A DNA stretch of 64,000 bases from Nymphaea colorata (GCF_008831285.2 NC_045138.2:26941934-27005933), one strand, 5' to 3'. Counted from the stretch's first letter, positions 1 through 13,325 are shown. The notes: generated by a model not told the origin, from the sequence alone. Numbers and translations are program-made.

Positions 1-1274
1 TTCTCTTTGGCAACAATTGTATTTTAGACATTGACTTCCGCTTGAAGCATTAACTCGCCTTTCCCATCGTTCTAACCCAGTAACACTAAGGATTGTGATC
101 TTTCCTCCTAACTTATTTTCACATGGTGAATAATCTATCGATAGTCATCGAGCAATTTGAGTAGCATGTCGAAGTCAGAATTTCAACCGAGCATGAGAGA
201 AGTGGTTTCAAGCAATTGCGCCACCTCAGATCTGGGGAGCAATAGTAGGACAAGACTATGTCAAGCACTAAATATATAATTTTTCTGTCACTTTTCTGGA
301 TAAACTCGTTTTACCACTCAACTGAGTTCCAACTAGTATGCCTTTCTTGACCAATTTAAAGAGTCTGAGAACCTGAATGGCATAACTGGTATCTTCGTTG
401 AGTACAAGATGAATTTGTACAAACTTACAGTCAGCCAGCGTTTCTGCTTGGGGACAACGTACAACCCATTGTTTTGTGCAATACTTCTTTTGTGTTAATT
501 TGATGTGCTTTTTTAATCACCTTCCTGTGATGTGCGTATCGGAAAGCCAATCTGGTGCCTCCTTCATTCTGATAAGGCTTAGAAAAGACAAAAGAAGGAG
601 AATCTCAAAGTTGACCGAGCTATCAATGAATTAGTAGGGTACCCCTACATCAGTTGAAGGACACCTAGGAATTACCTTCATACCCAAATTCTAGTCTCAC
701 TCATTCCACTATTTGTTTTTAGAATATAGCTAGAAGTTAGGTAACTTCACATTATTGATTGCAGCTTATTGAGCAATAGAATATTGCACATTTTGACGTT
801 GCATGACAAGACATAGCTGCATTCCATATATAATTGCATGGCAACAAGATGAAAGCAATGCGGCTGCATATTTCTCCACTAGTATATTCATATTTTATTG
901 CCTTTGCGTTGCACTTGCGACCAATGGCGATAAATAATCTTGTCTGGATGTACTTTGGTTTTACTTGAAGATGATGGTAGCCATGAAAATCATATGCTTT
1001 CACTTCATAAGTTCTGCCATTCTTGTAGGGACCCTCGGGGCCGGCGGGGAGGGGGGAATAATTCTCTTCTTGGTTCAGTTCGTCCATGAGCGCCCTCCGT
1101 TTCTGGCAGTCAATTTTGGTCCCTCTTTGCAAAACCGTGTCTTTTTCGCTAAACTCTCCGTGTCATTTCATCGCTTTTGGCACTTATAATCAAGTGTAGT
1201 TCACAAAGCTAACCTAACCTCACCCGTAGGCTTCGCCTCAGTTAAGCTTCACCTTCCATGGTTCTTACGCTTTT

Positions 1275-1481
1275 GAATGAGCTAACTTTCATCAGTGAGT
1301 CCAAGCTCATTTTCTTCAACTTGAGTACCTTTGTAGAACACAATTAATCTCGACGAGATAGGTAGACAAAATATCTTTGCATAGAGGAATCATTACGTTC
1401 CAGGCAGAGAAAGAGAGAGAACCAGATAGAGAGAGTCCTCTCGCAGAATGAGCTAACTTTCATCAGTGAGTCCAAGCTCAT
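1275..1481 (+). repeat. 36-bp direct repeat pair
   Basis: A segment starting GAATGAGCTAACTTTC occurs at 1275-1310 and again, identical over 36 bp, at 1446-1481. The spacing is 171 bp. No coding function is evident; it looks like a recent local duplication or the remnant of a longer repeat. Confidence 0.75.
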
Positions 1482-2946
1482 GTTCTTGTGAACTTTAAAG
1501 GGCAAGGCATTGATTCTCAATTTAGGTCCTCTCGCGGGTCAAGCCATCTATAGCGCTTAATTCTTCTTGACTAAACTTGGCTTAACTCAGGTAAGTCAGG
1601 CTCAGCTCACTTGGATTGGAAGGTCTACTCAACAGGAACTAAATGACTGCACCCTAAAGCCAATTTCAAGGTTTTTTTCTTTTCGTTTGCTTTTTCAATT
1701 TTGTGGTGATGTACTACACGTATCATTCAAAGCTTTAGCTGCCAAATAGTCACTTAGTGCCGGACTGATGGCTAATTGCTAGCCCAGATGTGGCTTAAAA
1801 CTCTAATCTGACATCTTAGGCTCCTGGGTATTCGTTTGAGTTGACAATAGAAGTAAGTTGTTTTATTAGCCAAAGCACAGAGCAACAGCGAATTCTTATG
1901 CAAGTGATTAACAACAAACAAAAAGTTGAGGTGGAGATCTGCTTAGAGAACCCAAGAACAATAACACTGCAGAAGGTTGGGGGCCTTAAACCACAAAAAG
2001 AACATGAAGGATATGCAACCAAGTGCTACAGAATCCGACCCTTCATTGGGAAACCTTATCCTGCAATTATTGTCTTTATTAAAAAGGATGCCTCACTTTC
2101 AACCACTTTTCGTATGAGAAGGAAATGTCAGTCATTATTGTTCCAAAAAAGATCTTGCTCACGTATGACATGTTATCTCGTTTCCCAGGCATGGGGAATC
2201 ATATCTCAAGTAGATCAGAAGAGAGAATCATGTCTCTTTCTAAAAGGAATTTCATATAGTGTGAGGTAGCGCTTGCCAAATGCACCAGAATCAGGAGCTC
2301 TAGCCTAGTAAGATGTTACCACTTGTTCATGCACTTTCATACATTACCATTTCTCTTTTCTAGTTTTTCAGCATTATCAAAATTTAAAGATTAGGAAGGC
2401 AAGATAGAACACAATCTTAGGGCGTGATTCGAACTCGGTTGAATGGATCAGTTTAAGATGTTTAGTTTCACAAAGTACCAAAAAGTTCGATTCCCAGGAA
2501 GTATGTTCCTTCTCACAGAGGTTAAAGCATTGGGAGGACTTTTCCAGCTGGTGAAGTGCGGAAACTAGTGGTTTATGTGCATGATGGGGGTTGGTTGTGG
2601 GCTATGAATCCATCCTCCACTTTCTTATACAGGTAGATTCTCAGGAAAGAACAGAAGGTAACATGCCACTATATTCTCTGTTCTGTGCTCTTAATACACC
2701 TGCACAGTATTTAGAAAGAAGAAAAAGTAATGCTGTAAATTCTCGATCCGTTCTTGGCTATGGAGTACTTTCCTGCCTCATCATTTGAACCGTAAGCAGC
2801 GGTCTGGCCAAAACCTCCCACAACCTATAGCTGCTTGGTGTCCTAACCACATGGTTGCACTAACACGCGTTTCAGACAGTGGAAGAAGAACCGCTTGACG
2901 CTTATATTAGAACTTGTTCATTTCTTACTTCATATTTCTGTGACAG

Positions 2947-3000
2947 GATTCTGATCTAGGCAAGTTCCTGGGCAGGTACAACGACAAGGTGGTTGAATGA
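2947..3000 (+). pseudogene. Possible orphan terminal exon
   Basis: A pyrimidine-rich tract ending TTTCTGTGACAG is followed by an open frame that reads DSDLGKFLGRYNDKVVE and then TGA at 2998-3000. It has the look of a last coding exon with a real acceptor site. I found no convincing upstream exons in frame between 1 and 2900, and I do not recognise the protein. It may be the tail of a decayed gene or gene fragment, or a chance frame. Confidence 0.2.
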
Positions 3001-5406
3001 TCAGTCAATTACCAGAAGTTGGGTCGTGCAGATGATGATCTGGGTCTGACTCGTACTTGCTTGATTTTCCTATTACTTCCATTATTTCTTAATGTTTATC
3101 TTTCATTAAAATGTCTTTCAAATGTTAAAAAACTAGAGAAAAAAGTTTTCATTGAATAAAATGTCTTCTACAAATTGTGCCCAATGTTTGACAAGATCGA
3201 GATTACAAATCGAACCCGAAAGCCAAGTATTTCCTTGTCACTCAAACGGCAAGTTTAGACGTAGCTCGGAAATGCATATGCCAATCTCTTTGAGTTAAAT
3301 CAACTAAAGGCTTCAGAAACGACAGGCATGTGACTGAGTCACTAAAGGTTCAGTAAAAAGTGTAATTGCCATCTTGTTTGGAAGAAAAAGGATCTGCGAT
3401 TTGATATAATGGTGAACCGTCCAACTTGGTCTCATGAATGCCTGCCATATTCTCTTCAAAAGGAAACGGCAGGCTCTGAGAAACACTATTTCGCGAGAAA
3501 CAAAATTGCAGCCTCCCATCCGTGATCCCCATTTCTCATGGTTCCCGTCTTAAATTTGCTATACTGGTATCAAAATGTGGGGCTTCTGAGAGTATCCTTT
3601 CTCCCACATTTCTGAGTGTTAAGGATCTGTATAACCAATCCATGTTTATGAAGTCTAACTCAGAAAAGATATGCCCAATTGAGAAGATATGGTCCTTCCT
3701 ATCTTTTGTGTCAATGGAAGGCATGCCTGCTTTTTGAAATTGTCATTACAGAGCGAGACGAAACTAAAAATTCGAATACTGTCTCAGCTACCAAGAAAGC
3801 TTAGGCTTTCTTCCCTTTTGTAATAATGTCCTGTACACTGTGTTGGTCCTTCATGGTATCAAAACTGGTAGAATCAACATTGGATAAATCTACTTCAGCA
3901 GGGCTCTTCTCACCAGAGTGACAACCTTGAATCATCAAAACTGTCTCTACTGCATTACTTTTTCCCTTAAGCTACAGTACCGGCTCAGGGGAAAGATGGC
4001 TTCCGAAAAGTATCCTCCACAAGGTCATGGTTGATGAAGATTGTAAATGGGCTGGAATTAGTATAAGGATTTCGCCGTTTTGGCGGTACCAAATTTAGCT
4101 TAACTAAACCACAGTCTAATTTACCTGTCAAATTAAGATTCAACCATGGGCAACCCGCATCTGTTTATGAGACTTACAGGCGATGAAATCCACGCCATAG
4201 TTCTGCCCGCTGGAGGCAGCTGTCAATCTTACCTACTTCCGTAGTTCCATTGGTTTAAACACTGCGGCTTTTGTAGAAGTGCAGTTCCTCTTTTACCAGA
4301 CTTTGTCCATTAATGACCAAGTGGCAGACCTATCATCTTCTTACGAATTATGGATGCTTTCAGAGGATCATAAATACTAGTAGTCAACAAATATGCTGCA
4401 TAATTTTAAACAAACTCTCTCTTCTCTTGATGCAGTTTGTGATGTGTGGACCGTGTAGTATGCAACCAATTTGGTTTCCTAATTATTACTTTCTTCTAGT
4501 GCTTGGCCTGCTCATTGTGTATAAAGGTGTTCAATCTTTGGGAGCCCAAACCAGAAAGTTGGACAAGCAACAAGAAGAAGTGTTCATCTGCACAATGGTA
4601 ATTTGCTCACTTCCATTGTTAAATGCATAAAAATGGGAATTATTTGCAATAGCTATCTTGCGATAAACCCTAGCGGTAAGGCAAGCGTTGCCACCACCAT
4701 CACAATGGAGTGATCTATCTACAGGTCCATAAGAGATAACATCTACCAAGAAATTGGCGGGGTCTGACACAGTGGAGATCAAATCACCAACTACCACTCA
4801 ACAAAGTGACATGAGGGTATGGCCATTCATTACTTGCAAGTTGAAAGTGTACAATCAACAATTCATTGACCAGGCCGATAGGCTAAAATGTCCGGTTCAT
4901 ACTGCTGAATTAGTGTAACAATTAGTTGACCTGAAATTCAAACTTTAAAACAAGTCACGTTTTTGTTTTATCGCAAGCAAATGAAGGAAAACCACTTACC
5001 ATGGCTCTCGGCCTCTCGGTGGCAGCTTCCCATCTTGTAGATCCACATTAACCTTTGTTCCATAAGTTGGTTTTTTTTTTCACATCCGTTCTTATGGATG
5101 ACCTATATTTTCTGGGTGTGTTAGAAGAGGAGAAAAAGACAAAGGGAAGAACAGACAAACAGTTCAGACCGTATTTGGGGGGGCGCATGACAGCCAATTT
5201 CCGCCATGAATAGGAACAAGAAGGAAAGGTAAGCGACAATTTTTACCTTGACTTTTTCCTCGAAGAATCAAGGCAGTTCAATTGATGGTGCATATGCATC
5301 AGCATTCTAAGTCAAGGAAATAATTTTATCTTTTCGATTGGAAAGAGAGAGATCAACAATTTTCGCTGTTTCCTTAGCATCATTCATCACATTGGACAGA
5401 TGGTTT

Positions 5407-5503
5407 GATTTGATCGTTTATTCTTCACGTCATTCGAAGCGAAAGTAAATATTAGACGATTTGATCATTCGTTCTTCACGTCATTCGAAAGTAAATATTA
5501 GAT
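5407..5503 (+). repeat. Imperfect tandem duplication, about 50-bp unit
   Basis: Units at 5407-5457 and 5458-5503 share GATTTGATC, TTCTTCACGTCATTCGAA and GTAAATATTAGA in the same order. The second unit carries a small deletion. No protein is predicted across it. Confidence 0.75.
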
Positions 5504-7264
5504 TGTTATAGTGCATACTACTGCCAAGAAGGTCTATAATAACATGTTCATGAGATCTAATTCATACCAATTCTGTAGTTGGAGGAGAGTTGTTCAACCC
5601 TCATTACTCTTTTATTTGTTGGGTAGTGAGCATTTGGTCATGCGATGGATTCAAACATCATCGTGGCCTGCCTACGGCCTCGCCGTGCCTTCCCGAGTGA
5701 AAGTTCTTGCTGTTTGAATGGATGCCACCACCAAGTTTCATGTTATTGGAAAGAAAACTCGCCGCAGAAATGGTTTCTTTGCTATAGAAAAGAAAATCAG
5801 AAGGCATAACAAACTTTCTTTGTTCACTGCGCATAATGACTCTGAAATTGCCTCTTGGATCTTTAAGTATTCTGGAGAGGACAGCCGTGTGCTCCTCCGG
5901 TCCTTTAGATGCTAAGAGGAGGATCCCAAAGGGATCATACTTCCCTTTGACAGATGCGCCCCATTGATGCACACCAATTGCAGGTCATTTGCCTCGCTTG
6001 TATCCAAAGTTTCTGCATCTTCACTTCTTGGAAAAGCAAACAAAACCTCAACTTCCGCCAAAAACCCCACAGAAACAATTGAGAATAAAAAAATATTATA
6101 AATCCTTTAGAAACCAGTATTGTAGTGGAATGGATTTATTTTATTCAAAAGTAGGAATACGATTGACACCAAAACTCACCAACCAGTCTTGACTTTCTGC
6201 ACAAAAGGGACCATCCAAATAGCAATTATTAATTTTTAATAGTTATATCAATCGATCGTACTGCTTGACTCATAAAACTTCCAAAGTTTGAAGACTTCTC
6301 AATCTTAGAGCTGTTGATGCGAATGCAGTGAACTAGTTTTTAGATTGTTGTATATAGAAGTCGACAAGATAGAAGCCATCAACTCAATTGTCTTAAACAT
6401 AAGACTTCGTGAACAAGTTCTACTTGTATGGAAAAAAACAAGTCAACAACTAAATAAAATAATCATAAGCTGCAGTACAGTTGACAATTGCGTTCGAGAG
6501 AGAAAGTTTCTCCTAGTACACTTCTGTTTATCAACTGAGAGATATGCCCAGCAACAGTTACTGCCATTAATTATCTGTCTCTGGTACAAAATTTTTAGGT
6601 GAAACATGCCGGAATGTTAAGTGAAAATGATATGGAAAATGCTTGTCCGAAAGAACTGAATTTCTTGCGTACCTATGATGCCAAAGCTCCTGAAACAGTG
6701 AGAATATCTTCATTCTTGAGAACCACGGTCTGGTTCTCTACTCTCTTCCCCCTAAGCCTCTCAATTTCTTGAATTGGCCACTGAACAAGCTGCTCGGCAA
6801 TCGGATAAGACACAACAGTCTAAGGAATCCCTTAAAAATCCTGTCCAAATCCATGATCAATATCAAAGCATTAAGTTGGCACTAGTTACTTCATTGGAAC
6901 TGGCTCATTGTTAGTCCTCAAGGGAAGAAGCTTTTGAACGGGAGGGAACTCTGAACCATGGAAGAGGGAACAGATACACCAGCAGATAAGCACCTGAAGC
7001 CTTGCCCAGGACACATGATCAGACCCATTGGTCCATGCCCAAACAACCCTCGTTTCCTTGGAGCTATCAAAGAAGCTTTTAGAAGCATATTACTTCTCGT
7101 AGTCATATCTTTCGTTTGACTCCATGAATTAAGGATGGAGCACAAGAAATGAAAGCATAGACTAGTGAAACTGTCAAATTACACATAACCTCCTCATGAC
7201 AAATCTTCCTCTGATTGGGTGTTTGTTGGCTATCTATTGTGCGACATTGCAACAATGCTCGCAA

Positions 7265-7286
7265 GAGAGAGAGAGAGAGAGAGAGA
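7265..7286 (+). repeat. GA dinucleotide microsatellite
   Basis: An uninterrupted GA run of about 11 units within otherwise unassigned intergenic sequence. Confidence 0.9.
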
Positions 7287-7664
7287 AAGAAAGATTGCAG
7301 ATTTGCTGTAGCTTTCGAGATTCAGCATTCTAATTGTTTATCAACGACAACTCCATAGAGAAAGTACTTGTTTACGAATGATATCACCCAAGGAGATCAG
7401 AGTCTGAATAACCTTTTGCGCCTATTATCTAGTGATAGATTTGATACGTTATCTTTTCCTAAATCTGTTTCCTTTGAAAATATCGTGCAAGAACGTATGT
7501 ATGCTTCCAGAAAAAACATCAAGTTCTTGAAAATTTTGAAAACAGATGAGACAAGTAAACGAACAAATGCAATTGCCGAGTTGGGTATATATGCAATTCC
7601 AAAACAATAAAAGGTGACATGCCTGTGTACGTTATCACTTGCAGCAATCCCAATGGCCACTTTC

Positions 7665-7699
<35 letters not shown>

Positions 7700-7726
7700 G
7701 GTGTGTGTGTGTGTGTGTGTGTGGGT
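7665..7726 (+). repeat. Compound TA/TG microsatellite
   Basis: A TA run passes directly into a TG run interrupted by single GGG steps. The opposite-strand open frame across it (poly Thr-His) is an artefact of the repeat. Confidence 0.95.
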
Positions 7727-10202
7727 GCAATCTAGATGAAGCACAAGGATTGATTGAATTATTTTGACCAGATCCATTGATCAAGATGTATTGGGCAACA
7801 TTGAAAACCTAGAAATTAACTGTTTATTTGTATTTTATTTTGACAAATCTAATGAACGGAGATGCACTGTGAGAATTTACCTGTGTTCTTTTGACGAAAA
7901 ACACATTTTTGATGGGACAAAATTTAATGTATTGTTGATCATTTTTGTGTCGCAGGAAAAACTTCGCACATGTTCCCGTGATTCGAAAAACCGATCTCTA
8001 TAAGCCAACCATATTGATCGCATTTATAAGATTGGATATGTTCAACAAAAAATTTAAAAAGCTGATTGCAATGTTCGATCATCTGTACTAAACATAAACC
8101 CTTTAACTGCGCAGGATGGACCTTTTCTTCTTTGCCAACAGGTTTGTGCCTCTAGAGTAAAGCTGTCGATAAAACTTTGTTTTTAGTTGTCCTCTCAATC
8201 ACTGCATGTGCGGCACATTTAATTCTGCTCCATACAAAGAAATGACACATGAAAATCTCAACTACTGCTAACCCCTCTAGATTTACCCTCCTAGAATTTT
8301 GAGCCTGCGTACAAATATATGGGTCCCTTCATAAAGGATGTCACAGCTTTACTTATTTATTAGCCGCAACCATCCAACGGCTACACCAAGACTATCAAAC
8401 CATCACGATTCAACACGGTTCCTATCCTAATGGGAAATTTGGCTTGACACAATTGTTTATTGGTTTGTTTTTTTAACAAACTATTTATATATGTAGGCTG
8501 CAATTTTTGTGGATCTTTGGATTTCTCTGTTCAAACCTTGTCCTCTCGCAGTATACTGTTTTGCACATTCGCGTTAGGCAGTATATTTAATCAGAGGTCT
8601 GCCCAATATATTGCATCAGGCAGCCATGCTTGGATGAAAAGCAAGATGGCCGGAGGATTTTACCTCCTTTACTTCTCGACCCTGATTCACAACAATAATG
8701 CAATACAATGAAGTTTTCCTTCAACATTTAAGTGTCGCCAGCAAAAGAAAAAAATGGTTTTTGGCAGCTTCAAAGTCAAGAAATCATGAAAAATCAGTGG
8801 CACAGCTAGGAGTAGTTATGTGTGGGCAGCTTTACGCAAAAATTATCTCATTTTCAATAAGGGGCGCTGGTCCATGAGTGTGAGATGTGCACTCAGATGA
8901 GACACAAAATTTTCGATTGGTTCTTTTCCTCTCGCCTGCAGGCCCAAAAGTTTTTAGCTCGGCCACTGCTTTGCCCGCCGCATACTTTCGTTGTCAAGGT
9001 CGGCGAAGAAATTGATTCCTCCTGTTCCGATTGGCTATGGTTTGCTTGGAGTAAGGTTCAGGGAACCACGTGTAGCAGCAATTCGGCGTAAATTGACGCA
9101 GACTCCTGAGGACGTGGGTACGGAAACCTTGACAATACATTTGCCTAACCTTCATCATCATCCTTGAGCTTCGTGAAGAAAACTGAGTCGATCAAGTCAT
9201 GATCTTCGTTCGCTTTCAATTCAAGCAGCCAGAGACATTAAACACAGTTGGTATCTGCAATATCAATTGTCTTATCATACAAAAATAGATGACGTTATTA
9301 GCTTTAAATAGGAGTTCTTTCGAAACTGAACACATGAACATTGTGGCCAGCTTCTTTGGTCGGGAATGCCAGCTATATGTCTATTAGAAATTTAGAATGG
9401 CCTAAAATAGCAAAGCATAGCTTTTATCCTCCTTTCTTTTGTTTTCTTGTTTACCAAGCCCGAGCGATCACATCTTTACAGTAAAGCTTCAACGAGGATG
9501 CAATCACCTTAAAAGAACTTTCACCAAACAAATGGGGAGGTCATTTTGAGACACTCGGCAGCTAACATCTTCCAGAGGGAGAAATCAAGATTCACTGCAA
9601 CGAAGATGCTTCAGCAAGGCCTGGCAGAGAGTCGGCTGCTCAATTGCCGTAATTAAGATCTGGCCATCTCTTATTATGGTGTAAACATAACTCTACTTGG
9701 TGAGACCTGCCACCTGGGACAACTTCGAAATCTTTAACATGGTTGTTTTTTAGCTCTTAAATCTTCAACATGGTTGTTTTCTATCTTTTAACGCATGAAC
9801 AGTGAATTGGTCACATTGCTCAAGCATTTGGGCGATTGATGTGATTATGTGGAGACATGAGGATTCAGTAAAAACGGATTTCACAGGGTAGTCTTAGGCC
9901 GCCATGATAAACAGAAACCCAAAATAAAACAGGGTAGAAGAAACAAATGGCAGGAACCACTTTGTCCTAATCAATCCGAGTGACGGGGGTAGGTAAGCAG
10001 AAACCTCGAGTTTTAAAATAGTTGCAGCAAACAGATTGGTGAGTATTGACACGTTTCAGGAAAAAGATGCGAAAGTTGGGCACCAAAGGCTATCTATTCA
10101 TTCTATATTTTCCCCATGTACAATGAGATTAGGAGATATCAGCTACCTCTCTCCTCAAATGGAAAAAGCTATTTACAACATATGTAGAGTGGGGGAAATT
10201 CT

Positions 10203-11691
10203 TTATTCTGCATATGCTTCTCTTTGCCGCCTGCGCATCCTTGCTCCCCACGACAAGTTGCCATCAGAGTTCTTCTCCACACTCCTCCTCTTCAAGTCTG
10301 CAACTTGGGATTTCCAACGACTCTTCCACCCGTCCCTCTCCTCCATGTCCTGATTCAACAAGAAGTGAAGGAAAACTCAGTGGACGCTCGTTGAAATTTT
10401 CAGTCCTCAAAGAGGAATCAGTAAACACAGAAAGAAAAGAAGAAGAAGCCCTAGCTCAGCTCATCAATAAAACCAAAGGGAAATAGAAAAAGGAAAAACA
10501 TAAAACCATTTGTTGTAGTAGAGAGAGTTTGGTGAGAATGAACCAGAAAGTGAATTGTTAAGCAATATAAGCTCTAAAAATCCCTAACAAATAAACGATG
10601 ACAAGACAACAAAAAATTAAATAAAAACCAAACTTCAAATGAAAATCTAACTTCACTAGTCAGCAAAAGAAAGAAGGTTCATGCAAATACCTAATTTGGA
10701 ACAGACGCTTCAATCAAACCTTTTAAGGAAAATGACAATGAATGGAAAGATCTTAAATAGAATGAATTCCGACTTTAAACATCAAATTCTTCTTTTTCCT
10801 GCACGACTGAATAGGAAAAAGGAATCCATAGAGGGAATAGATAATAGGTCAAAAATCAAAGACTAAAATCTTATTTAGAGCAACTCCCCCACCCACCCCA
10901 AATCTGGAAAATGGAAAAAAAAAAACCTAAGTTCAACCAAAGAATTAACAAAGAGCAGCTAAGAGAGGATTTCAAAGAGTTAGCCAAACCCTTAGAAATA
11001 GAAAAAGAAAATCGAGAAAGCAGAAAGATGAAGAGAGAAGCCACGAATAAATTCTAGACAAACATGATGAATAAGAAAAAACCAGAAACTCAAAATTCGC
11101 CATGGCCAACCAAAATTTTAAAAAGGAAAAAGAAAATAATAAGAACCCAAGTGTAGAAAGAAAATGTGTGGAGGAACAGCGAGAGACACAGAGAGGAACA
11201 AGAAGAAATGCTGATGACGATGATGATCTTACCAGATCAGGCCTCCTGCGCGCGGAGAAAGCGAACTGCAACCCTCTAGCAAGGTCCCGATCGTACATGG
11301 CCCTCCTCATGGGGTCCGACAGCGTCTCGTAGGCCTCCTGCACCCGAATGAACCTCTTGGTGTGCTCCTCCGCCAGGTCCGGCGGCGACACGTCCGGATG
11401 ATACTTCCGGGCCATCTGTTTGTACGCCTGCTTGATCTCCAGCAGGCTCCCGCTCTCCGGTATCCCCAGCAGCTGGTAGAAGCTCATCGACTGCTCGGAG
11501 CAGTTCGACGACGAAGCCGCCGCCCTCGCACACAGCAGCGACCCTCGCTGCTTCCCCTGCCCCAACCCCACCATCCTCATCGAAGCGGCCCCCGACGGCT
11601 TCCTCTCCCACGGCTGCCGCTCCTGCGCCCGAAGCCCCACCGGCCCGCAGCACCGCTGCCCACTTCCCGGCAACACCAATCCCACACTCAT
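10203..11691 (-). CDS. Chloroplast J-domain co-chaperone, J20/DJC26 type
   Basis: A type III DnaJ protein of 201 residues in two exons: 11233-11691 and 10203-10349. The donor is CTG|GTAAGA and the acceptor is AATCAG|GACATG; the intron is phase 0. Residues 1 to about 62 are Arg/Ser/Ala-rich without acidic clusters, consistent with a plastid transit peptide. The J domain spans about 69-139 (FYQLLGI to YDRDLARG), with the HPD motif at 98-100 needed to stimulate Hsp70 ATPase. Exon 2 supplies the basic C-terminal tail (WKSRWKSQVADLKRRS, then SWGARMRRQRE) that marks J20-type proteins. In Arabidopsis, J20 delivers inactive DXS, the first enzyme of the plastid isoprenoid pathway, to Hsp70; the same role here is inferred. 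I chose the ATG at 11691; an in-frame ATG at 11712 would add MEERERE, a poor transit-peptide start. Exon 1 is far more GC-rich than its surroundings. Confidence 0.93.
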
Positions 11692-11779
11692 TTCTCTTTC
11701 TCTCTCTTCCACTTTCTCCCCCTCTCGCCCTAAATCCTAATCGCTTATAAAGATCTAAAAGACGATGGGTGGTGGATGG

Positions 11780-11887
11780 CTCCCTCTCTGTCTCTGTCTC
11801 TCTCTCTCTCTTGCAGATATTGGAGTAATTTGAGTGGTGGTCTCTCTTTTTACTTTCCACCTCTCTCTCTCTCTCTTCTCTCTCTCT
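11780..11887 (+). repeat. CT-rich tracts upstream of J20-type gene
   Basis: Two CT runs (about 11780-11812 and 11861-11887) lie 90-200 bp upstream of the start codon of the minus-strand J20-type gene, so they read GAGA on the gene strand. They fall where the 5' UTR or core promoter is expected. GA repeats of this kind are known binding sites for plant BBR/BPC proteins; function here is inferred. Confidence 0.6.
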
Positions 11888-13134
11888 AAAATTCGAAGAC
11901 CGGCAATGGAGGCGTGATGAGGCCTCTCGTCCTCCTCCTGTCCGAGCTTCTAGATTAGGAAATGGCTGCAGGGCAAGGAATGAGACGCCCCCATCATTGT
12001 TTCTGTGGGGTGGTCTTATGGGCTTCCTGCTCTTTCCCTTTTGATCTCAAAATGTAGTTTTTCCGTTTCTTCTTTTTTTCGTGTGGACGCGAGAGAGACT
12101 CAGGAGACAGAAAAGGCCAAAAGATATTGGCGTGACGCAGGGAGAGGTGCCCACGGAGACGGGACCCCGAGCTGCCGTTTTGGTTCAGCCAACTTGCCGC
12201 TGCTGTTTCGGGCTTATCGATTCCCCGCCGCTCGGTTGCCGCGTCAGGCGCCGGCGTGTCCGCGGCTTTCTCCGCCGTGGTTTTGGCGTGTCAGTGGGAT
12301 TATCTCCACTCGATATGGGCTGTCCCTTATCCTGACCCAAGAAACGTGTTTCACAGGAAAAAGATTTTGCCGTAAAGCAAGAAAATTTTTTTTAATGGTG
12401 GTAAGTGCGGGGTGAACGGCCACTGCAACGAGAGAGGAGAAAAAAGAGATCCAGAAAGGCAAAAGAAGAACATGAAAAAAAAACGAGGACGAAGAGCATG
12501 TCGGGGCGTGGCCAAGATAGGAAATTCCACGCTTTTTTTTATGAACTAAGTACGTGAAGATTGGTTTTCCATTCGTGAAATGATTTTTTTCGTTATGGGG
12601 AGCTCGTCGATTTTCCGCTCGCTAATTCATCGTGAAGAACTAGTCAATTCTTAATACGAGTCGATTCCCTCTTTTATAAGTTGTTTTCGAACTTCTTTTC
12701 TCTTGAGATTTCTCTTATTAACTCGTTGCATTTATACGCAAGGGATTGCGTCACGGTCAAGTGATATTGTCTGCTCTTCACCATCTTCAATTATTCACTT
12801 CAGTTGTACCATTTGTTATGGCGCTCAAAAAGCCAAAAAACTCACATCCCTTCCCTTAATTCTTACGGCAGTGGCTCGAAATTGTGTATCCAACAGTGGC
12901 TCTCCTTTTTGCAGTATAAAAGGATTGACACCTTTTAACAGCCTACCAAAAACCCAATAGTAATTTCGGAATAAGAATGCTGAAAGGTTTTCATGGGAAT
13001 ATGGTTGTGTTCTACCTAGTAAATGGCAAGCGCATAACTCAGACTTTTGCAGATTGCGTACTGTAAAGCATTCACAACAAAATTTTACCAAAAAGTTAGG
13101 TAAAATAAGACGAAAGCTAGGCAGATTAGGCTGC

Positions 13135-13325
13135 AGGGGCATAGCCAAAGAGGGGACCGCGTGGGCCCTGTGGCCTTACCTCAATTTTTTTTAAAATTTA
13201 TATGTAAATTTTAAAAAATTTTACTTGTCTGATATAAAAATTTTGAAAATAATATTTTGTTGTCTATCAAAACTTAGAAACTTTAATTTGGCCCCTCATA
13301 AAAAATTTCTAACTTTGTCCTTGGT
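13135..13325 (+). mobile_element. MITE-like element, copy 1 of a family also at 36068
   Basis: A roughly 190-bp non-coding element with GC-rich ends (GGGGCATAGCCAAAG on the left, TTTGTCCTTGG on the right) and an AT-rich core. Read on the opposite strand, the segment at 36068-36257 matches it along its length: both contain ATGTAAATTTTAAAAAATTT, then ATATAAAAATTTT, then AATAATATTTTG, then a GGCCCCT block and AAAAATTTCT near the far end. The layout fits a short non-autonomous DNA transposon. The exact ends and the target-site duplication are not resolved. Confidence 0.65.

Larger units (their letters stand above)
1..10202. other. Intergenic region, no complete gene recognised
   Basis: About 10 kb of AT-rich DNA downstream of the J20-type gene. 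Open frames here are short and lack recognisable domains, and I could not chain them into a spliced gene. It contains a 36-bp direct repeat (1275 and 1446), a degenerate tandem duplication (5407-5503), a GA tract (7265-7286), a TA/TG microsatellite (7665-7726), a possible orphan terminal exon (2947-3000) and an unassigned minus-strand frame (5658-5972). The remainder shows nothing I can name. Confidence 0.6.

Noticed and set aside
1841-2269. 142-codon plus-strand frame
   Set aside because: Longer than most intergenic frames, but with no domain, no transit or signal features and no splice support; an unrecognised conserved gene cannot be excluded.
11276-11860. 194-codon minus-strand frame and a 123-codon plus-strand frame across the J20 first exon
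   Set aside because: Both are shadows created by the GC-rich first exon. The J-domain frame is the one with a family match and correct splice sites.
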